Of a stretch of DNA of 44,509 nt, positions 8,039 through 15,376 are shown piece after piece (positions within the stretch are counted from its first letter, which is position 1; each line of letters opens with the position of its first letter). The notes beneath the pieces are model-generated. The model was not told where the DNA came from and searched no databases. It saw only the letters and a program-made list of their open reading frames with translations. Position numbers and translations under genes: made by a program. Source of the stretch: Prevotella sp. P5-92 (GTDB lineage: Bacteria; Bacteroidota; Bacteroidia; Bacteroidales; Bacteroidaceae); NCBI RefSeq assembly GCF_002251245.1, contig NZ_NPJG01000129.1, positions 1-44,509 of the forward strand, written 5' to 3'.

Positions 8039-8085
8039 TGGTGGGATGACTATATCAAAATAACTATATGGTCATCCTGCCACAA
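8039..8085 (+). other. Hairpin in the spacer before the nuclease gene
   Basis: GGATGAC (8044-8050) pairs with GTCATCC (8071-8077), extended inwards by TATA/TATA after a 2-nt bulge and outwards by GTGG/CCAC. An ATTCATTTT stretch follows. It occupies the whole 70-bp gap between two genes that are probably co-transcribed. Confidence 0.55.
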
Positions 8086-8099
8086 TTCATTTTATAACA

Positions 8100-9068
8100 A
8101 TGGAAAAAAGAATAGAACTCGTTTCTAGTGGTGTTCTCTTCAAGGAGGAAGAACACGAATACTGGCTTACACTCCCTAATGGCGAGAAGAAGCAGTTGTG
8201 CGGAATAACATCTGCAATCCAAAGACAAGTGGCAGGACACGAGTATGATGGTTGTCCTGAGTATCTTATTAAAAGGGCAGGTGAATACGGAACATCAGTA
8301 CACAAGTCAATCGAAAGACTCATAAATGACTTTGAACATGATGGAACAGTTGAGACTGAGGACTTCCGAAATCTCACAGCAGACATGAACATTGAGGCTT
8401 CTGAGTACAATGTTACAGACCTTTCTAATGATGACTACGATTCATGCTTTTATTCAAGCAATATCGACATCGTTACAAGGCTTAGCCAAGAAGATTTTGG
8501 ACTACTTGATCTCAAAACATATTCTAACGCTAAGTTGACCAAAGCACAGATGACCAAAGCAAGGTATCAGCTTTCATGCTATGCCTATATGTTTGAATTG
8601 CAGAACAAGGGTGCAAAGGTTAAAGAACTATTTGTAATCCATCTTTGCAATAAGACCAAGAAGGACGGCTCTATCAATCACATAGCAGAACTCGTACCTA
8701 TTGAGCGTATTCCATCAGACATCTGTAAGGCTCTTCTTGAAGCTGATCGTAATGGCGAACAGTTCAACAATCCGTATGAACTGCCAAAGGAGGTTGAGAA
8801 GAAGTGCAAGCGTATCATCAAACTCATTCAGACTAAGAAGGAGGCTGAGGAAGAACTTACTCACATCAAGAAGGAAATCCTCGAAACCATGCTCTTCTTG
8901 GACGTTGATAATTGGAAGGGTGACGGCATTACATTCTCACGAACCGCAGAGACAACTCGTAGCAGTTTTGACCTTGCGGCATTCAAGAAAAAATATCCTG
9001 ATCTCCCTTATGACGATTTCATCAAGAAGTCTAATGTGGCAGGTTCATTGAAAATCCTGACAGCTTAA
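8100..9068 (+). CDS. PD-(D/E)XK exonuclease of the RecB/Cas4 type
   Basis: 322 residues. Nuclease motifs are in the expected order: H68 in EYGTSVHKSIERL (motif I), D123 in SSNIDIVTRL (motif II), D137-L-K139 in GLLDLKT (motif III) and Q157xxxY161 in YQLSCYAYM (the QhxxY helix typical of RecB/lambda-exonuclease-like enzymes). The C-terminal third is a charged helical region (KKCKRIIKLIQTKKEAEEEL) followed by a small domain. It probably resects double-stranded DNA to expose single strands for the annealing protein encoded just upstream. No helicase domain is present, so it is a stand-alone nuclease. Confidence 0.8.
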   Translation: MEKRIELVSSGVLFKEEEHEYWLTLPNGEKKQLCGITSAIQRQVAGHEYDGCPEYLIKRAGEYGTSVHKSIERLINDFEHDGTVETEDFRNLTADMNIEASEYNVTDLSNDDYDSCFYSSNIDIVTRLSQEDFGLLDLKTYSNAKLTKAQMTKARYQLSCYAYMFELQNKGAKVKELFVIHLCNKTKKDGSINHIAELVPIERIPSDICKALLEADRNGEQFNNPYELPKEVEKKCKRIIKLIQTKKEAEEELTHIKKEILETMLFLDVDNWKGDGITFSRTAETTRSSFDLAAFKKKYPDLPYDDFIKKSNVAGSLKILTA

Positions 9069-9091
9069 TCAACTCAGCATCAATAACCAAG

Positions 9092-9142
9092 GCTGGGGAA
9101 TACCTATTATAAATAATAATGTGTGTATTCCCTGGCTTTTCA
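9092..9142 (+). terminator. Hairpin with T-run before a small gene
   Basis: GCTGGGGAATAC (9092-9103) pairs with GTATTCCCTGGC (9125-9136) over 12 bp, including two G-U pairs, with a 21-nt loop, then TTTTC. It ends 17 bp before the next ATG. Confidence 0.6.
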
Positions 9143-9156
9143 TTTCTTCTACAACA

Positions 9157-9360
9157 ATGAAGTACGAAATCACAATCACTACCGATGAGAAGGAGAACAG
9201 CGATCTTACCCTTTCTCTCAACACAGCCGATGGAGGCACTTTCGAGATTAAATCCTACGGCACAACAATGAATTTTGAGCAGTTCATCGAATTTGCTGAT
9301 GGCATTCATGAGATACGTCAGAAGTTCGCAGTTATTAACCTCAAAGCAAGAAAACAATGA
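9157..9360 (+). CDS. Small hypothetical protein, 67 aa
   Basis: The ATG at 9157 is chosen over an in-frame GTG inside the preceding hairpin. The N-terminal half is beta-rich with an alternating pattern (MKYEITITTDEKE, LTLSLNT, GTFEIKSYG), then helical (FEQFIEFADGIHEIRQKF). Its stop overlaps the next start by 4 bp. Unknown family; part of the unidirectional block downstream of the SSAP/nuclease pair. Confidence 0.6.
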   Translation: MKYEITITTDEKENSDLTLSLNTADGGTFEIKSYGTTMNFEQFIEFADGIHEIRQKFAVINLKARKQ

Positions 9361-9647
9361 CAACGCTTGAATTAGAAAAACTCAAAACCTCGAATGAATG
9401 GAAAGCAGCCGAAGAGTTAGAAAATAAACTCAATGCTATGGGCTTCGATCCAGTTAAATTCGTTCACGCTGTTATGTGTTACCATCGCACACTACAGCAG
9501 ATATATTTCCGTATAGTTCTGGAGTCTATCAAACAATTCGCTTCTCCCGAATATGGTTATGACCTCAGAAACAAAGGAGCGCATGACGCAGCCCAGAAGA
9601 TAGTTGACTCTGGTGCTTTAGAAGAATCATACCTCCCATATATCTAA
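9357..9647 (+). CDS. Hypothetical helical protein, 96 aa
   Basis: Overlaps the previous gene by 4 bp (ATGA). It is mostly helical: LELEKLKTSNEWKAAEELENKLNAMG, then HAVMCYHRTLQQIYFRIVLESIKQFA, ending in acidic/aromatic residues. No motif recognised. Size and packing resemble the small early genes of phages and conjugative elements. Confidence 0.65.
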   Translation: MTTLELEKLKTSNEWKAAEELENKLNAMGFDPVKFVHAVMCYHRTLQQIYFRIVLESIKQFASPEYGYDLRNKGAHDAAQKIVDSGALEESYLPYI

Positions 9648-9650
9648 CCT

Positions 9651-9884
9651 ATGGTGTATGAGTGTTGTTGTGCTGACCTATCCCTGGATCAATGGAAGGA
9701 ACGCATGAAGGGGATTAAACCTATCTCCTATAAATGGCTTGTGGCTAAAGTTAAGAAGCATTTACCTCAGTTGTACGAGAGTCTGATGCTTGACTTTTAC
9801 AATCCATACGAGAACAAATGTGGTGTGACTAAAGAATACTACATTCTATGTCATTCCTCTATAGAGTATTTCATCAAAAAATAA
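9651..9884 (+). CDS. Hypothetical protein, 77 aa
   Basis: Starts 3 bp after the previous stop. Features a CCC triplet near the N-terminus (YECCCADLS) and a basic helical middle (YKWLVAKVKKHLPQLYESLMLDF). No recognised family. The tight spacing supports co-translation with its neighbours. Confidence 0.55.
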   Translation: MVYECCCADLSLDQWKERMKGIKPISYKWLVAKVKKHLPQLYESLMLDFYNPYENKCGVTKEYYILCHSSIEYFIKK

Positions 9885-9898
9885 AAAATCAAACAATT

Positions 9899-10390
9899 AT
9901 GAATATCAACGATTTTATATTTACAAGAACCGCCCCAAAGAAGAAATTGGAGGTTGTCAAAAATCTCCAACAGGGCGAACTGTTAGCAATCACTTATAAG
10001 ACCATCCTCAGAATCATCAAGGAGGCAGGTGTAGGTGATAGCAATAAGACACGATGCAAGTTCAAGACTCTTTACTTGTCTGGAGCAACTAACGACTGGA
10101 ATAGCAAGGTAACTAATATCTACAACTGGAAGAAGGACGAAGTATATCTCTCTGTTTATATTCAGGGCGACGATACAGATACGGATGTTTCATATAAACT
10201 CCGTGATTTCCTCGACAATCGCTATGAAGAGCAGTGCCTGGGTCATCTTGAAGAGTCATTCCGTAATGGCTATGAGCATAAAGTACCTGCTAACTATGAT
10301 CGAGCAGACAGGGCAAGGGTAATTCGTGCTATCTTGACCGCTTATGTAAAGATCCACTATGCGGACAGATTAAAGGAGGGCGCAGCATGA
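9899..10390 (+). CDS. Hypothetical protein, 163 aa
   Basis: The ATG at 9899 (MNINDFIFTR) is preferred over an upstream in-frame start that overlaps the previous gene. The protein combines a basic N-terminus (TAPKKKLEVVKNL), a TYKTILRIIKEAG helix and a C-terminal segment rich in arginine and tyrosine (YDRADRARVIRAILTAYVKIHYADRL). No cysteine motifs or membrane segments. The stop overlaps the next start by 4 bp. It may be a nucleic-acid-binding accessory protein, but that is only suggested by charge. Confidence 0.6.
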   Translation: MNINDFIFTRTAPKKKLEVVKNLQQGELLAITYKTILRIIKEAGVGDSNKTRCKFKTLYLSGATNDWNSKVTNIYNWKKDEVYLSVYIQGDDTDTDVSYKLRDFLDNRYEEQCLGHLEESFRNGYEHKVPANYDRADRARVIRAILTAYVKIHYADRLKEGAA

Positions 10391-10596
10391 AAGTAAAGAT
10401 TGGAGATAAGATTCGCCATTCACTATTTGGCGGCGAAATCTTAACTGGCATAGTCGAAGATATTCAGATTTGCCGACAAGGTGAGAAAGAAGGTCGTTCG
10501 GTTAAATCCGCAGACGTTAGCAAGCATCATGGCATTATAGATGTAGATAATGGTCACTGGTGTTACTTTGATCAAGTTAAGGAGGTACTGGAATGA
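10387..10596 (+). CDS. Small SH3-like/beta-barrel hypothetical protein
   Basis: 69 residues, ATGA overlap with the previous gene. The start (MKVKIGDKIRHSLFGGEILTGIVEDI) and the end (GHWCYFDQVKEVLE) have the pattern of a small beta-barrel (KOW/SH3-like) that begins with a G-D-x-I turn. This is a fold guess only. The stop overlaps the next start by 4 bp. Confidence 0.55.
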   Translation: MKVKIGDKIRHSLFGGEILTGIVEDIQICRQGEKEGRSVKSADVSKHHGIIDVDNGHWCYFDQVKEVLE

Positions 10597-10868
10597 GCAT
10601 AATCGAAGAAATGACTCAGGCACACTCCGAGTACATCCGTGAACATGGCTATAATCCTAATGTAGCCTATGTAAAGGTACGCTGGAAGTCAGATCAAGAA
10701 GAAAGCGATAACACTGAAGCTATCGCTATTGATGGCGTGGACGCTATCCATGACGAAGACATCCTATTCTACTGTAATTCTCTTCAGGGCTTAATCGGAC
10801 TAACCACCGAAGGCCCTGGAGAAGACTTTACCGTAACAACATTTATTGGATTTGAAAACATTGAATAA
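10593..10868 (+). CDS. Hypothetical acidic protein, 91 aa
   Basis: Overlaps the previous gene by 4 bp. Strongly acidic (many D/E, few K/R) with an alternating beta pattern (YVKVRWKSDQEESDN, EDFTVTTFIGFENIE). Acidic small proteins are common in phages and conjugative elements, some as DNA mimics, but nothing here proves that. No family recognised. Confidence 0.6.
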   Translation: MSIIEEMTQAHSEYIREHGYNPNVAYVKVRWKSDQEESDNTEAIAIDGVDAIHDEDILFYCNSLQGLIGLTTEGPGEDFTVTTFIGFENIE

Positions 10869-10870
10869 CA

Positions 10871-11137
10871 ATGGCAAAGACAAAGCGTAAGATGACAAAG
10901 AAGTATTGGAAGTCTCTGGAGCGTAGAACCAGAAACAAGGCGATACTTATGATTTTCGGTTCTCAGGCAATGGCAGATATGCTATGTGATACGGAACCGA
11001 GTAATCCGAAAGAAGGTGGTGTGTGGTCAGTTATATTTGAAAAGACACACATTCCCGAAGATGGATGTTCCTACAAGTTAGTGGTGAATGGAGATACCTA
11101 CATAAACTATCATGGAAGAACGAGTAAAACAACTTGA
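10871..11137 (+). CDS. Basic hypothetical protein, 88 aa
   Basis: The N-terminus is very basic (MAKTKRKMTKKYWKSLERRTRNK), suggesting nucleic-acid contact. It is followed by a short hydrophobic helix (AILMIFGSQAMADML) and a beta-rich C-terminus. Starts 2 bp after the previous stop and overlaps the next small frame at its 3' end. Confidence 0.55.
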   Translation: MAKTKRKMTKKYWKSLERRTRNKAILMIFGSQAMADMLCDTEPSNPKEGGVWSVIFEKTHIPEDGCSYKLVVNGDTYINYHGRTSKTT

Positions 11138-11252
11138 AGAGCAGGTGCATTTCCTGGTTGAACTTTTAGACGAGCGACAACTGGAGGAATACATCTGCTT
11201 TCTTAATTCCCATAAAGAAAATGGTAAAGACAACAAACATGAAGAAAGGTAA
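11112..11252 (+). CDS. 46-aa coiled-coil-like small protein
   Basis: A short frame starting MEERVKQLEEQVHFLVELL with heptad-like hydrophobic spacing (V, L, V, L, L), typical of a short coiled coil, and ending in a charged tail (KDNKHEER). It overlaps the preceding gene by 26 bp and the following gene by 32 bp. In this tightly overlapping block that favours a real gene. Likely a small dimerising protein of unknown role. Confidence 0.45.
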   Translation: MEERVKQLEEQVHFLVELLDERQLEEYICFLNSHKENGKDNKHEER

Positions 11253-11418
11253 TGTCACTGTATCTTATCGAGGTGCATCACTATTAGAAGTGGCTAACTA
11301 TGTTCATCACGAGACTGTAGCGCACTGTGAGTATTGTGGTAAACCTATGAGCCGATCAGATATTAATGATTATGGCTCCCTATGTGAAAGCTGTTATATG
11401 AAAGAGTACTATGGCTAG
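11221..11418 (+). CDS. Small zinc-ribbon protein, 65 aa
   Basis: Two CxxC knuckles, CEYC and CESC, are spaced by 17 residues in the C-terminal half (HCEYCGKPMSRSDINDYGSLCESCYMKEYYG), a compact zinc ribbon. The start could be at 11221 or at the ATG 18 bp downstream (MKKGNVTVSYRG). The 3' end overlaps the next gene by 8 bp. The function is unknown; it may bind nucleic acid or protein partners in the element. Confidence 0.65.
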   Translation: MVKTTNMKKGNVTVSYRGASLLEVANYVHHETVAHCEYCGKPMSRSDINDYGSLCESCYMKEYYG

Positions 11419-11611
11419 AGGCACATTCTTTATGATTGATGCTGAACACGATGGAGATATTCAGCATTACAAGTCGTTAATCATAGATAACGGCGGCGAG
11501 ATAGATGAAGTTGTATGGACTGGAGTAGAGGACGATGACGCTTATATCGTATTCTCAGCTCCTACCAGACAGCAAGTTTCTAACATTAAACTTATTCTGG
11601 AAAGTGAATAA
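11411..11611 (+). CDS. Hypothetical protein, 66 aa
   Basis: Starts within the end of the zinc-ribbon gene. Composition is acidic and beta-alpha-like (GTFFMIDAEHDGD, LIIDNGGEIDEVVWTGVEDDDAYIVFSA). The pattern would fit a small ferredoxin-like fold, but no family is recognised. Confidence 0.5.
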   Translation: MARGTFFMIDAEHDGDIQHYKSLIIDNGGEIDEVVWTGVEDDDAYIVFSAPTRQQVSNIKLILESE

Positions 11612-11624
11612 ACTTACAACCAAG

Positions 11625-11948
11625 ATGGCTCAGTTTATTTGGTCTCTCCTTATAACTGATCCTTCGCTCCCTATGTCCTGGGGAGTTGACCCTGACAGTT
11701 TCGAGTGTACTGAGGATGCTCTTGAATTTCACGTTCAAGGATTCTTATTTACTGGTAACGTAAGAGTTGTATTCATAGAGGGTGCTGACTTATTTGAGGT
11801 TGCTTTCTACAATGAAGATGGTAGCCTACATAAGAGAGTCGAAGATGTATATAACGATAACCTGGCAGACGTAATAGATACAACCGTCGAGAATGATAAG
11901 GTTGGTGATTACGATGCCAAAATACTTAACTTCTTAATCAATTCATAA
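11625..11948 (+). CDS. Hypothetical protein, paralogue-like to next gene
   Basis: 107 residues from the ATG at 11625 (MAQFIWSLLITD); the upstream in-frame region overlaps the previous gene and is not needed. The C-terminal part (DNLADVIDTTVENDKVGDYDAKIL) lines up with the corresponding part of the next gene product (DNLVPVIDANIKYGTSRYDYIC), so the two look like diverged tandem duplicates. The rest is beta-rich and acidic. Function unknown. Confidence 0.55.
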   Translation: MAQFIWSLLITDPSLPMSWGVDPDSFECTEDALEFHVQGFLFTGNVRVVFIEGADLFEVAFYNEDGSLHKRVEDVYNDNLADVIDTTVENDKVGDYDAKILNFLINS

Positions 11949-11949
11949 A

Positions 11950-12297
11950 ATGGAAGAACAAAACAATGAGCGTATAGCAAAGCAAATCTGGGAACCACTA
12001 CAGAGATACAGACATTTCTTCGGTTGGCTTCCTGATTTGAACAGTATCAAGGTCATCAAGAATGGTACATCCTTCTACCTTGGTAAACTGAAAGCACTGG
12101 TTTTGATACAGTATGTGAATATCACCAATTCCTTCAAACTGACCATAAAGCCAGATAATGAGGAAAACGAGATTACCTACAATTCTCTTTTCCTTGACAA
12201 CTTGGTTCCTGTGATTGATGCGAATATCAAATACGGGACATCACGCTACGATTACATTTGTCATATTTGCGGACTTACACATAAAATGGCAGTGTAG
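11950..12297 (+). CDS. Hypothetical protein, 115 aa
   Basis: Starts 1 bp after the preceding stop. The N-terminus is helical (EQNNERIAKQIWEPLQRYRHFFGWL), the middle beta-rich, and the C-terminus contains CHIC, which may form half of a metal site. The region around DNLVPVIDANI resembles the preceding product, suggesting tandem duplication. It is followed by a strong terminator that separates it from the recombinase gene. Confidence 0.55.
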   Translation: MEEQNNERIAKQIWEPLQRYRHFFGWLPDLNSIKVIKNGTSFYLGKLKALVLIQYVNITNSFKLTIKPDNEENEITYNSLFLDNLVPVIDANIKYGTSRYDYICHICGLTHKMAV

Positions 12298-12319
12298 CAG
12301 AATATGAATTTCTCAGAAT

Positions 12320-12381
12320 AGGGAGATATGCGAAAAACAAGATTTTCACAGAGTCTAAAATTTCGTGTATTTCCCTTTTTT
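12320..12381 (+). terminator. Strong long-loop terminator
   Basis: AGGGAGATATGCGAAA (12320-12335) pairs with TTTCGTGTATTTCCCT (12361-12376) over 16 bp, several of them G-U pairs, and ends in a run of six T. The loop is 25 nt. It ends the small-gene operon before the serine recombinase. Confidence 0.7.
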
Positions 12382-12388
12382 CTATCCT

Positions 12389-12425
12389 ATCGAACGGCTT
12401 AAAGAATACTCAACGTCCGTTCGAT
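12389..12425. promoter_or_regulatory. Inverted repeat upstream of the recombinase gene
   Basis: ATCGAACGG (12389-12397) and CCGTTCGAT (12417-12425) are perfect inverted copies separated by 19 bp, ending 14 bp before the recombinase start codon. They could be a recombinase binding site or an operator for autoregulation. Confidence 0.5.
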
Positions 12426-12439
12426 TTATTTGAAATGGC

Positions 12440-13126
12440 ATGGAAGAACAAAAATTCGTAGAGTACCTTCGTGTCTCAACAAGGGTACAAGGAGTATCAG
12501 GTTTAGGTCTCGATGCTCAAAAAGAAATCATCAGAAACTACTTGAAGGATGTTGAACCTATAGCATCTTTCGTAGAGGTGGAGAGTGGAAGGCACAACGA
12601 CCGTCCAAAACTCCAAGAAGCCCTAAAGATGTGTCGCAAAGAGAAAGCAACTCTTATCGTGGCAAAACTGGATAGGCTCAGTCGTAATGTCGCATTCACA
12701 TCACGCTTACTTGAATCAGACGTAGAAATCAAATTCTGTGACTTTCCAGAAGCAAATCGACTAGTCCTTCATATAATTTCCAGCATATCGGAGTATGAAG
12801 CTAATCTCATAAGGACGAGAACAAAACAAGCCCTTGATGCTAAACGTGCAAGAGGTGAGTCTTTGGGTAAACCTGAGAATTTCAAAGAGAACCAGGAGAA
12901 AGCAATAGCCAATAGTAGAAAGACAATTAAGGCAAAAGCAGACTCCAACCCTAACAACAAAAGAGCTGTAGCCATGCTTAGAGTGTTGGTAAAGAATACA
13001 ACCAACTTATCTGAAATGGCAAGAGTATTAAACCAAGAAGGATTTACAACAAGCCGTGGAGGTCAGTTCACAGCCCAGCAAGTAAAAATCCTTCTGCAAC
13101 GCTATGACATTAACAATGGAGAATAA
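12440..13126 (+). CDS. Small serine recombinase (resolvase/invertase family)
   Basis: 228 residues. The catalytic N-terminal domain shows R11 and nucleophile S13 in EYLRVSTRVQG, followed by GLGLDAQK, a conserved D78-R79-xx-R82 block (AKLDRLSRN) and the long E-helix (SEYEANLIRTRTKQALDAKRARG, residues about 117-139). The C-terminal part (LSEMARVLNQEGFTTSRGGQFTAQQVKILLQR) is a helix-turn-helix DNA-binding domain. This is the size of resolvases/invertases, not of large integrases. It may resolve element multimers or invert a segment. It has its own leader after a terminator and overlaps the next gene by 11 bp. Confidence 0.85.
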   Translation: MEEQKFVEYLRVSTRVQGVSGLGLDAQKEIIRNYLKDVEPIASFVEVESGRHNDRPKLQEALKMCRKEKATLIVAKLDRLSRNVAFTSRLLESDVEIKFCDFPEANRLVLHIISSISEYEANLIRTRTKQALDAKRARGESLGKPENFKENQEKAIANSRKTIKAKADSNPNNKRAVAMLRVLVKNTTNLSEMARVLNQEGFTTSRGGQFTAQQVKILLQRYDINNGE

Positions 13127-13403
13127 TATTTTCATTCAAGACGGATGCATAATACATACTTTGCGTCCGTCATCTGTTGCTCATGCTCGGATATTCAGTG
13201 AAGAGCAAAGAGCCAAAATCAAGCAACTTCTTCATCACAACTTCTTTCCCCATCATACAGCAGTAGGAAAGGGAAAGTCAACAAGGAAGCATTGGAACCT
13301 TGAAAAGTATCGTGGCAAGTATGGAGTGGGATTTAAGATGATTACCACTTCAAGTATATCCTCGAACTTCAATCACCTCACCTATTTCCTTAAAATGATA
13401 TGA
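13116..13403 (+). CDS. Basic hypothetical protein, 95 aa
   Basis: Starts at the ATG overlapping the recombinase 3' end. Rich in histidine, lysine and arginine (KIKQLLHHNFFPHHTAVGKGKSTRKHW). It ends in a hydrophobic tail and overlaps the next start by 4 bp. Possibly a DNA-binding accessory of the recombinase; only charge and position suggest this. Confidence 0.5.
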   Translation: MENNIFIQDGCIIHTLRPSSVAHARIFSEEQRAKIKQLLHHNFFPHHTAVGKGKSTRKHWNLEKYRGKYGVGFKMITTSSISSNFNHLTYFLKMI

Positions 13404-13666
13404 CCGATACTTACATTTATCCTGTGTACGAGACCGATGCTTGGCACTCGCTTAACAACAGAGAATGCAAAGGAATCTACACAAGCAAAGAAGAAGCCGT
13501 TGAATCCATAGCAGAACACCATTGCATTCCACTTGATGAATTTGGTGGACTGACTAAGGAAGAGGCTAAAGAGAGAATAAAACAAGAATTACAAATCCCC
13601 TTTCAGACTCAGGGCTATACAGTAAACTATGATATTGAGGTGTGGTTCCTGAATGATTGGGCTTAA
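13400..13666 (+). CDS. Hypothetical protein, 88 aa
   Basis: ATGA overlap with the upstream gene. Begins DTYIYPVYETDAWHSLNN and contains a helical acidic segment (SKEEAVESIAEHHCIPLDEFGGLTKEEAKERIKQEL). The SKEEA.E pattern is also seen in the next gene product, so the two may share a small domain. No family assigned. Confidence 0.55.
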   Translation: MTDTYIYPVYETDAWHSLNNRECKGIYTSKEEAVESIAEHHCIPLDEFGGLTKEEAKERIKQELQIPFQTQGYTVNYDIEVWFLNDWA

Positions 13667-13681
13667 ACAACAATTACAAAT

Positions 13682-14152
13682 ATGAAGAAATTTGTTATCC
13701 ACTACAATTACTATGCTACCGCAGACGTAACTGTATTAGCCAATTCAAAAGAAGAGGCTATTGAAAAGGCTGACCAAATCGAAATCCCTAATGACGAATT
13801 TGACCTTGAATATGACAACAGAGAGGCTTTTGAATTAGAGGATGTTCCAGAATTACAGGAGGTCATCGATAAGGCTACTGCAATCATCAAGAAGTTCAAT
13901 GAAGGTGCAGGACAGGAGGATTTCTATTCAGTTCCATGCTATCCTACCGTCACTACCTATTGCTGGAATGGTGACGAAATGGTTAAGAACAAGAATGCCG
14001 TCGAGGACTTCTATTATGATTCCGATAAAGGTCTGATGATGGATGTGGGCGAAGGATTTGAGGTTGAAATATCAGAACTTTCCGATGTTGAGCAGTTGAA
14101 TGTGTGCCAGGTAATCATAAACTCAGCACAGGCAAATGGTATAGAACTATGA
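13682..14152 (+). CDS. Acidic hypothetical protein, 156 aa
   Basis: The N-terminal 60 residues (FVIHYNYYATADVTVLANSKEEAIEKADQIEIPNDEFDLEYD) follow the beta-alpha-beta pattern of small 'DpnD/PcfM-like' domains found in conjugative elements: a beta strand, V-x-A-x-S-x-E-E-A-hydrophobic helix, then an acidic strand. That is a pattern match from memory. The C-terminal half is acidic and unknown. The stop overlaps the next start by 4 bp. Confidence 0.55.
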   Translation: MKKFVIHYNYYATADVTVLANSKEEAIEKADQIEIPNDEFDLEYDNREAFELEDVPELQEVIDKATAIIKKFNEGAGQEDFYSVPCYPTVTTYCWNGDEMVKNKNAVEDFYYDSDKGLMMDVGEGFEVEISELSDVEQLNVCQVIINSAQANGIEL

Positions 14153-14310
14153 GAATCCTATGGTATTTCCTTGCATATAGTCAGGGAGCAACAAAACCTA
14201 TTGTAATATGGGTGGAAGCGAAAAACCAAGAAGCCGCTCGCAACATGATTCATCGTGAGAACCCATATCTGAGTAAACTTGTATTTCAACGCACTAAAAG
14301 AATTGAATAA
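14149..14310 (+). CDS. Hypothetical protein, 53 aa
   Basis: Starts in the stop codon of the previous gene. MRILWYFLAYSQG..., then a beta strand and a helix ending in basic residues (FQRTKRIE). The IVIWVEAKNQEAARNMI segment again resembles the small beta-helix domain of its neighbour. Followed after 1 bp by the next ATG. Confidence 0.5.
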   Translation: MRILWYFLAYSQGATKPIVIWVEAKNQEAARNMIHRENPYLSKLVFQRTKRIE

Positions 14311-14311
14311 T

Positions 14312-14905
14312 ATGAGCAACACATGTTTTACAACTTACAAGGTGGTATCTGAGAACAAGAAAGATGTCACCAAACTATTCAAGACCATTAAACGACTTGG
14401 TGGCAGAAAGACTCCACTCGTAAAGAATGGCTGGTATGATCCGAAACTCTGGTTAGGATGTTTGGTTAAAGCCCTTGGCGGTAATCCTGACAAGGTGTAT
14501 TGCCGTGGTACTATAACCTTCTATGAACTGGAGGATGACGTACTTACACTCAACACAGAGACGGCTTGGGCTGAAATGGCAGAGACAAGACACTTCATTG
14601 AGTCATGTTTCCCCGGTATGAAGATCTACTATATCGAGGAGGAAAGCGGATGTGAGATATTCAACACTAACGACTCTGAGGGCATCTACTTCAAAGATCG
14701 CTATTATCTCGACGGTTTTGAGGAATCTGAATACTTCGAGACCCTGGAGGAAGCTGCAAAGTATGTAAAGGAGATTGTCGGACATGATGTAGAGGCAAAC
14801 GTTACGGCTATCGACAAGGCTCTCTCTGACTATGTAGAAGAGCATGAAGAGGACGATCCCGATTGTTACTATTCGTTCCATGAGTTCAGCATTGTAAATG
14901 ACTAA
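14312..14905 (+). CDS. Hypothetical protein, YubB-like segment
   Basis: 197 residues from the ATG at 14312. Residues about 75-115 (TLNTETAWAEMAETRHFIESCFPGMKIYYIEEESGCEIFNTND) resemble the ferredoxin-like YubB/DUF1281 domain seen in plasmid and conjugative-element proteins, where a tryptophan-containing helix is followed by strands and a glycine turn. The C-terminus is highly acidic. It is the last gene of the plus-strand block and is followed by a clear terminator. Confidence 0.55.
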   Translation: MSNTCFTTYKVVSENKKDVTKLFKTIKRLGGRKTPLVKNGWYDPKLWLGCLVKALGGNPDKVYCRGTITFYELEDDVLTLNTETAWAEMAETRHFIESCFPGMKIYYIEEESGCEIFNTNDSEGIYFKDRYYLDGFEESEYFETLEEAAKYVKEIVGHDVEANVTAIDKALSDYVEEHEEDDPDCYYSFHEFSIVND

Positions 14906-14913
14906 TCAGAACA

Positions 14914-14950
14914 AAAGAAGAAGGCTACTGTTATGGTTGTCTTCTTTTTT
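14914..14950 (+). terminator. Intrinsic terminator at the end of the mobile-element block
   Basis: AAGAAGGCTAC (14918-14928) pairs with GTTGTCTTCTT (14936-14946), with one mismatch, followed by TTTTTT. It lies just after the stop of the last plus-strand gene. Confidence 0.75.
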
Positions 14951-15264
14951 CATCATATTGCACACAAGACCTAATGAATGGCGATTATTTGATTTCAAAA
15001 CGAGAAATAAAATATAAAAGGAACACAATAAATCCGAGTTTTATTCGTTATTATATTATGAGTGAATCACATAGTTGTTAAATTAAAACATAAAATATAT
15101 GACATAACAAAAGACAGGATTTCTATTGTGCCCATATAGAATGAGCCACAATAAGACTCCAGTCTATCTAGATTGAATTGCAGCCTCTCTCAGATTACAT
15201 ATATACCAAAGTATTCGTATTTGGAACGGATTATTATAACTATCTGTTATTCAATATGTATTAA
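14951..15264. other. AT-rich non-coding stretch
   Basis: No protein-like frame. It holds an imperfect inverted repeat (ATTGTG...CACAAT near 15,130-15,155) and a TACCAAAG word that also occurs upstream of the third copy of the SD-box element at about 19,890. It separates the mobile block from the Fic gene. Confidence 0.4.
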
Positions 15265-15349
15265 ATTTGAGGAGGTGAAGTAAGTTTGATAAATAAACAA
15301 TAAACAAATATATAAAATCCGTGTAACTCATCCAGTTACACGGATTTTT
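15265..15349 (+). repeat. SD-box/terminator element, copy A
   Basis: Begins with ATTTGAGGAGGTGAAGTAAG, continues with an AT-rich spacer and ends in a 15-bp hairpin (arm ending CCGTGTAACT, loop CATCC, arm starting AGTTACACGG) followed by T residues. GAGGAGGTGA is a near-perfect complement of the 16S rRNA 3' end, rare in this phylum. Two more copies lie at 16,697 and 19,933, all on the plus strand. It may be a small RNA or a mobile-element end. It lies tail-to-tail with the Fic gene. Confidence 0.6.
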
Positions 15350-15376
15350 CTTTGTGTTAGTTTTTGTCACTCTTAT

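Noticed and set aside
15269..15284. Use of GAGGAGGTGA as a normal ribosome binding site for a gene
   Set aside because: Only a two-codon frame (GTG AAG TAA) follows, and genes in this DNA otherwise lack Shine-Dalgarno sites.
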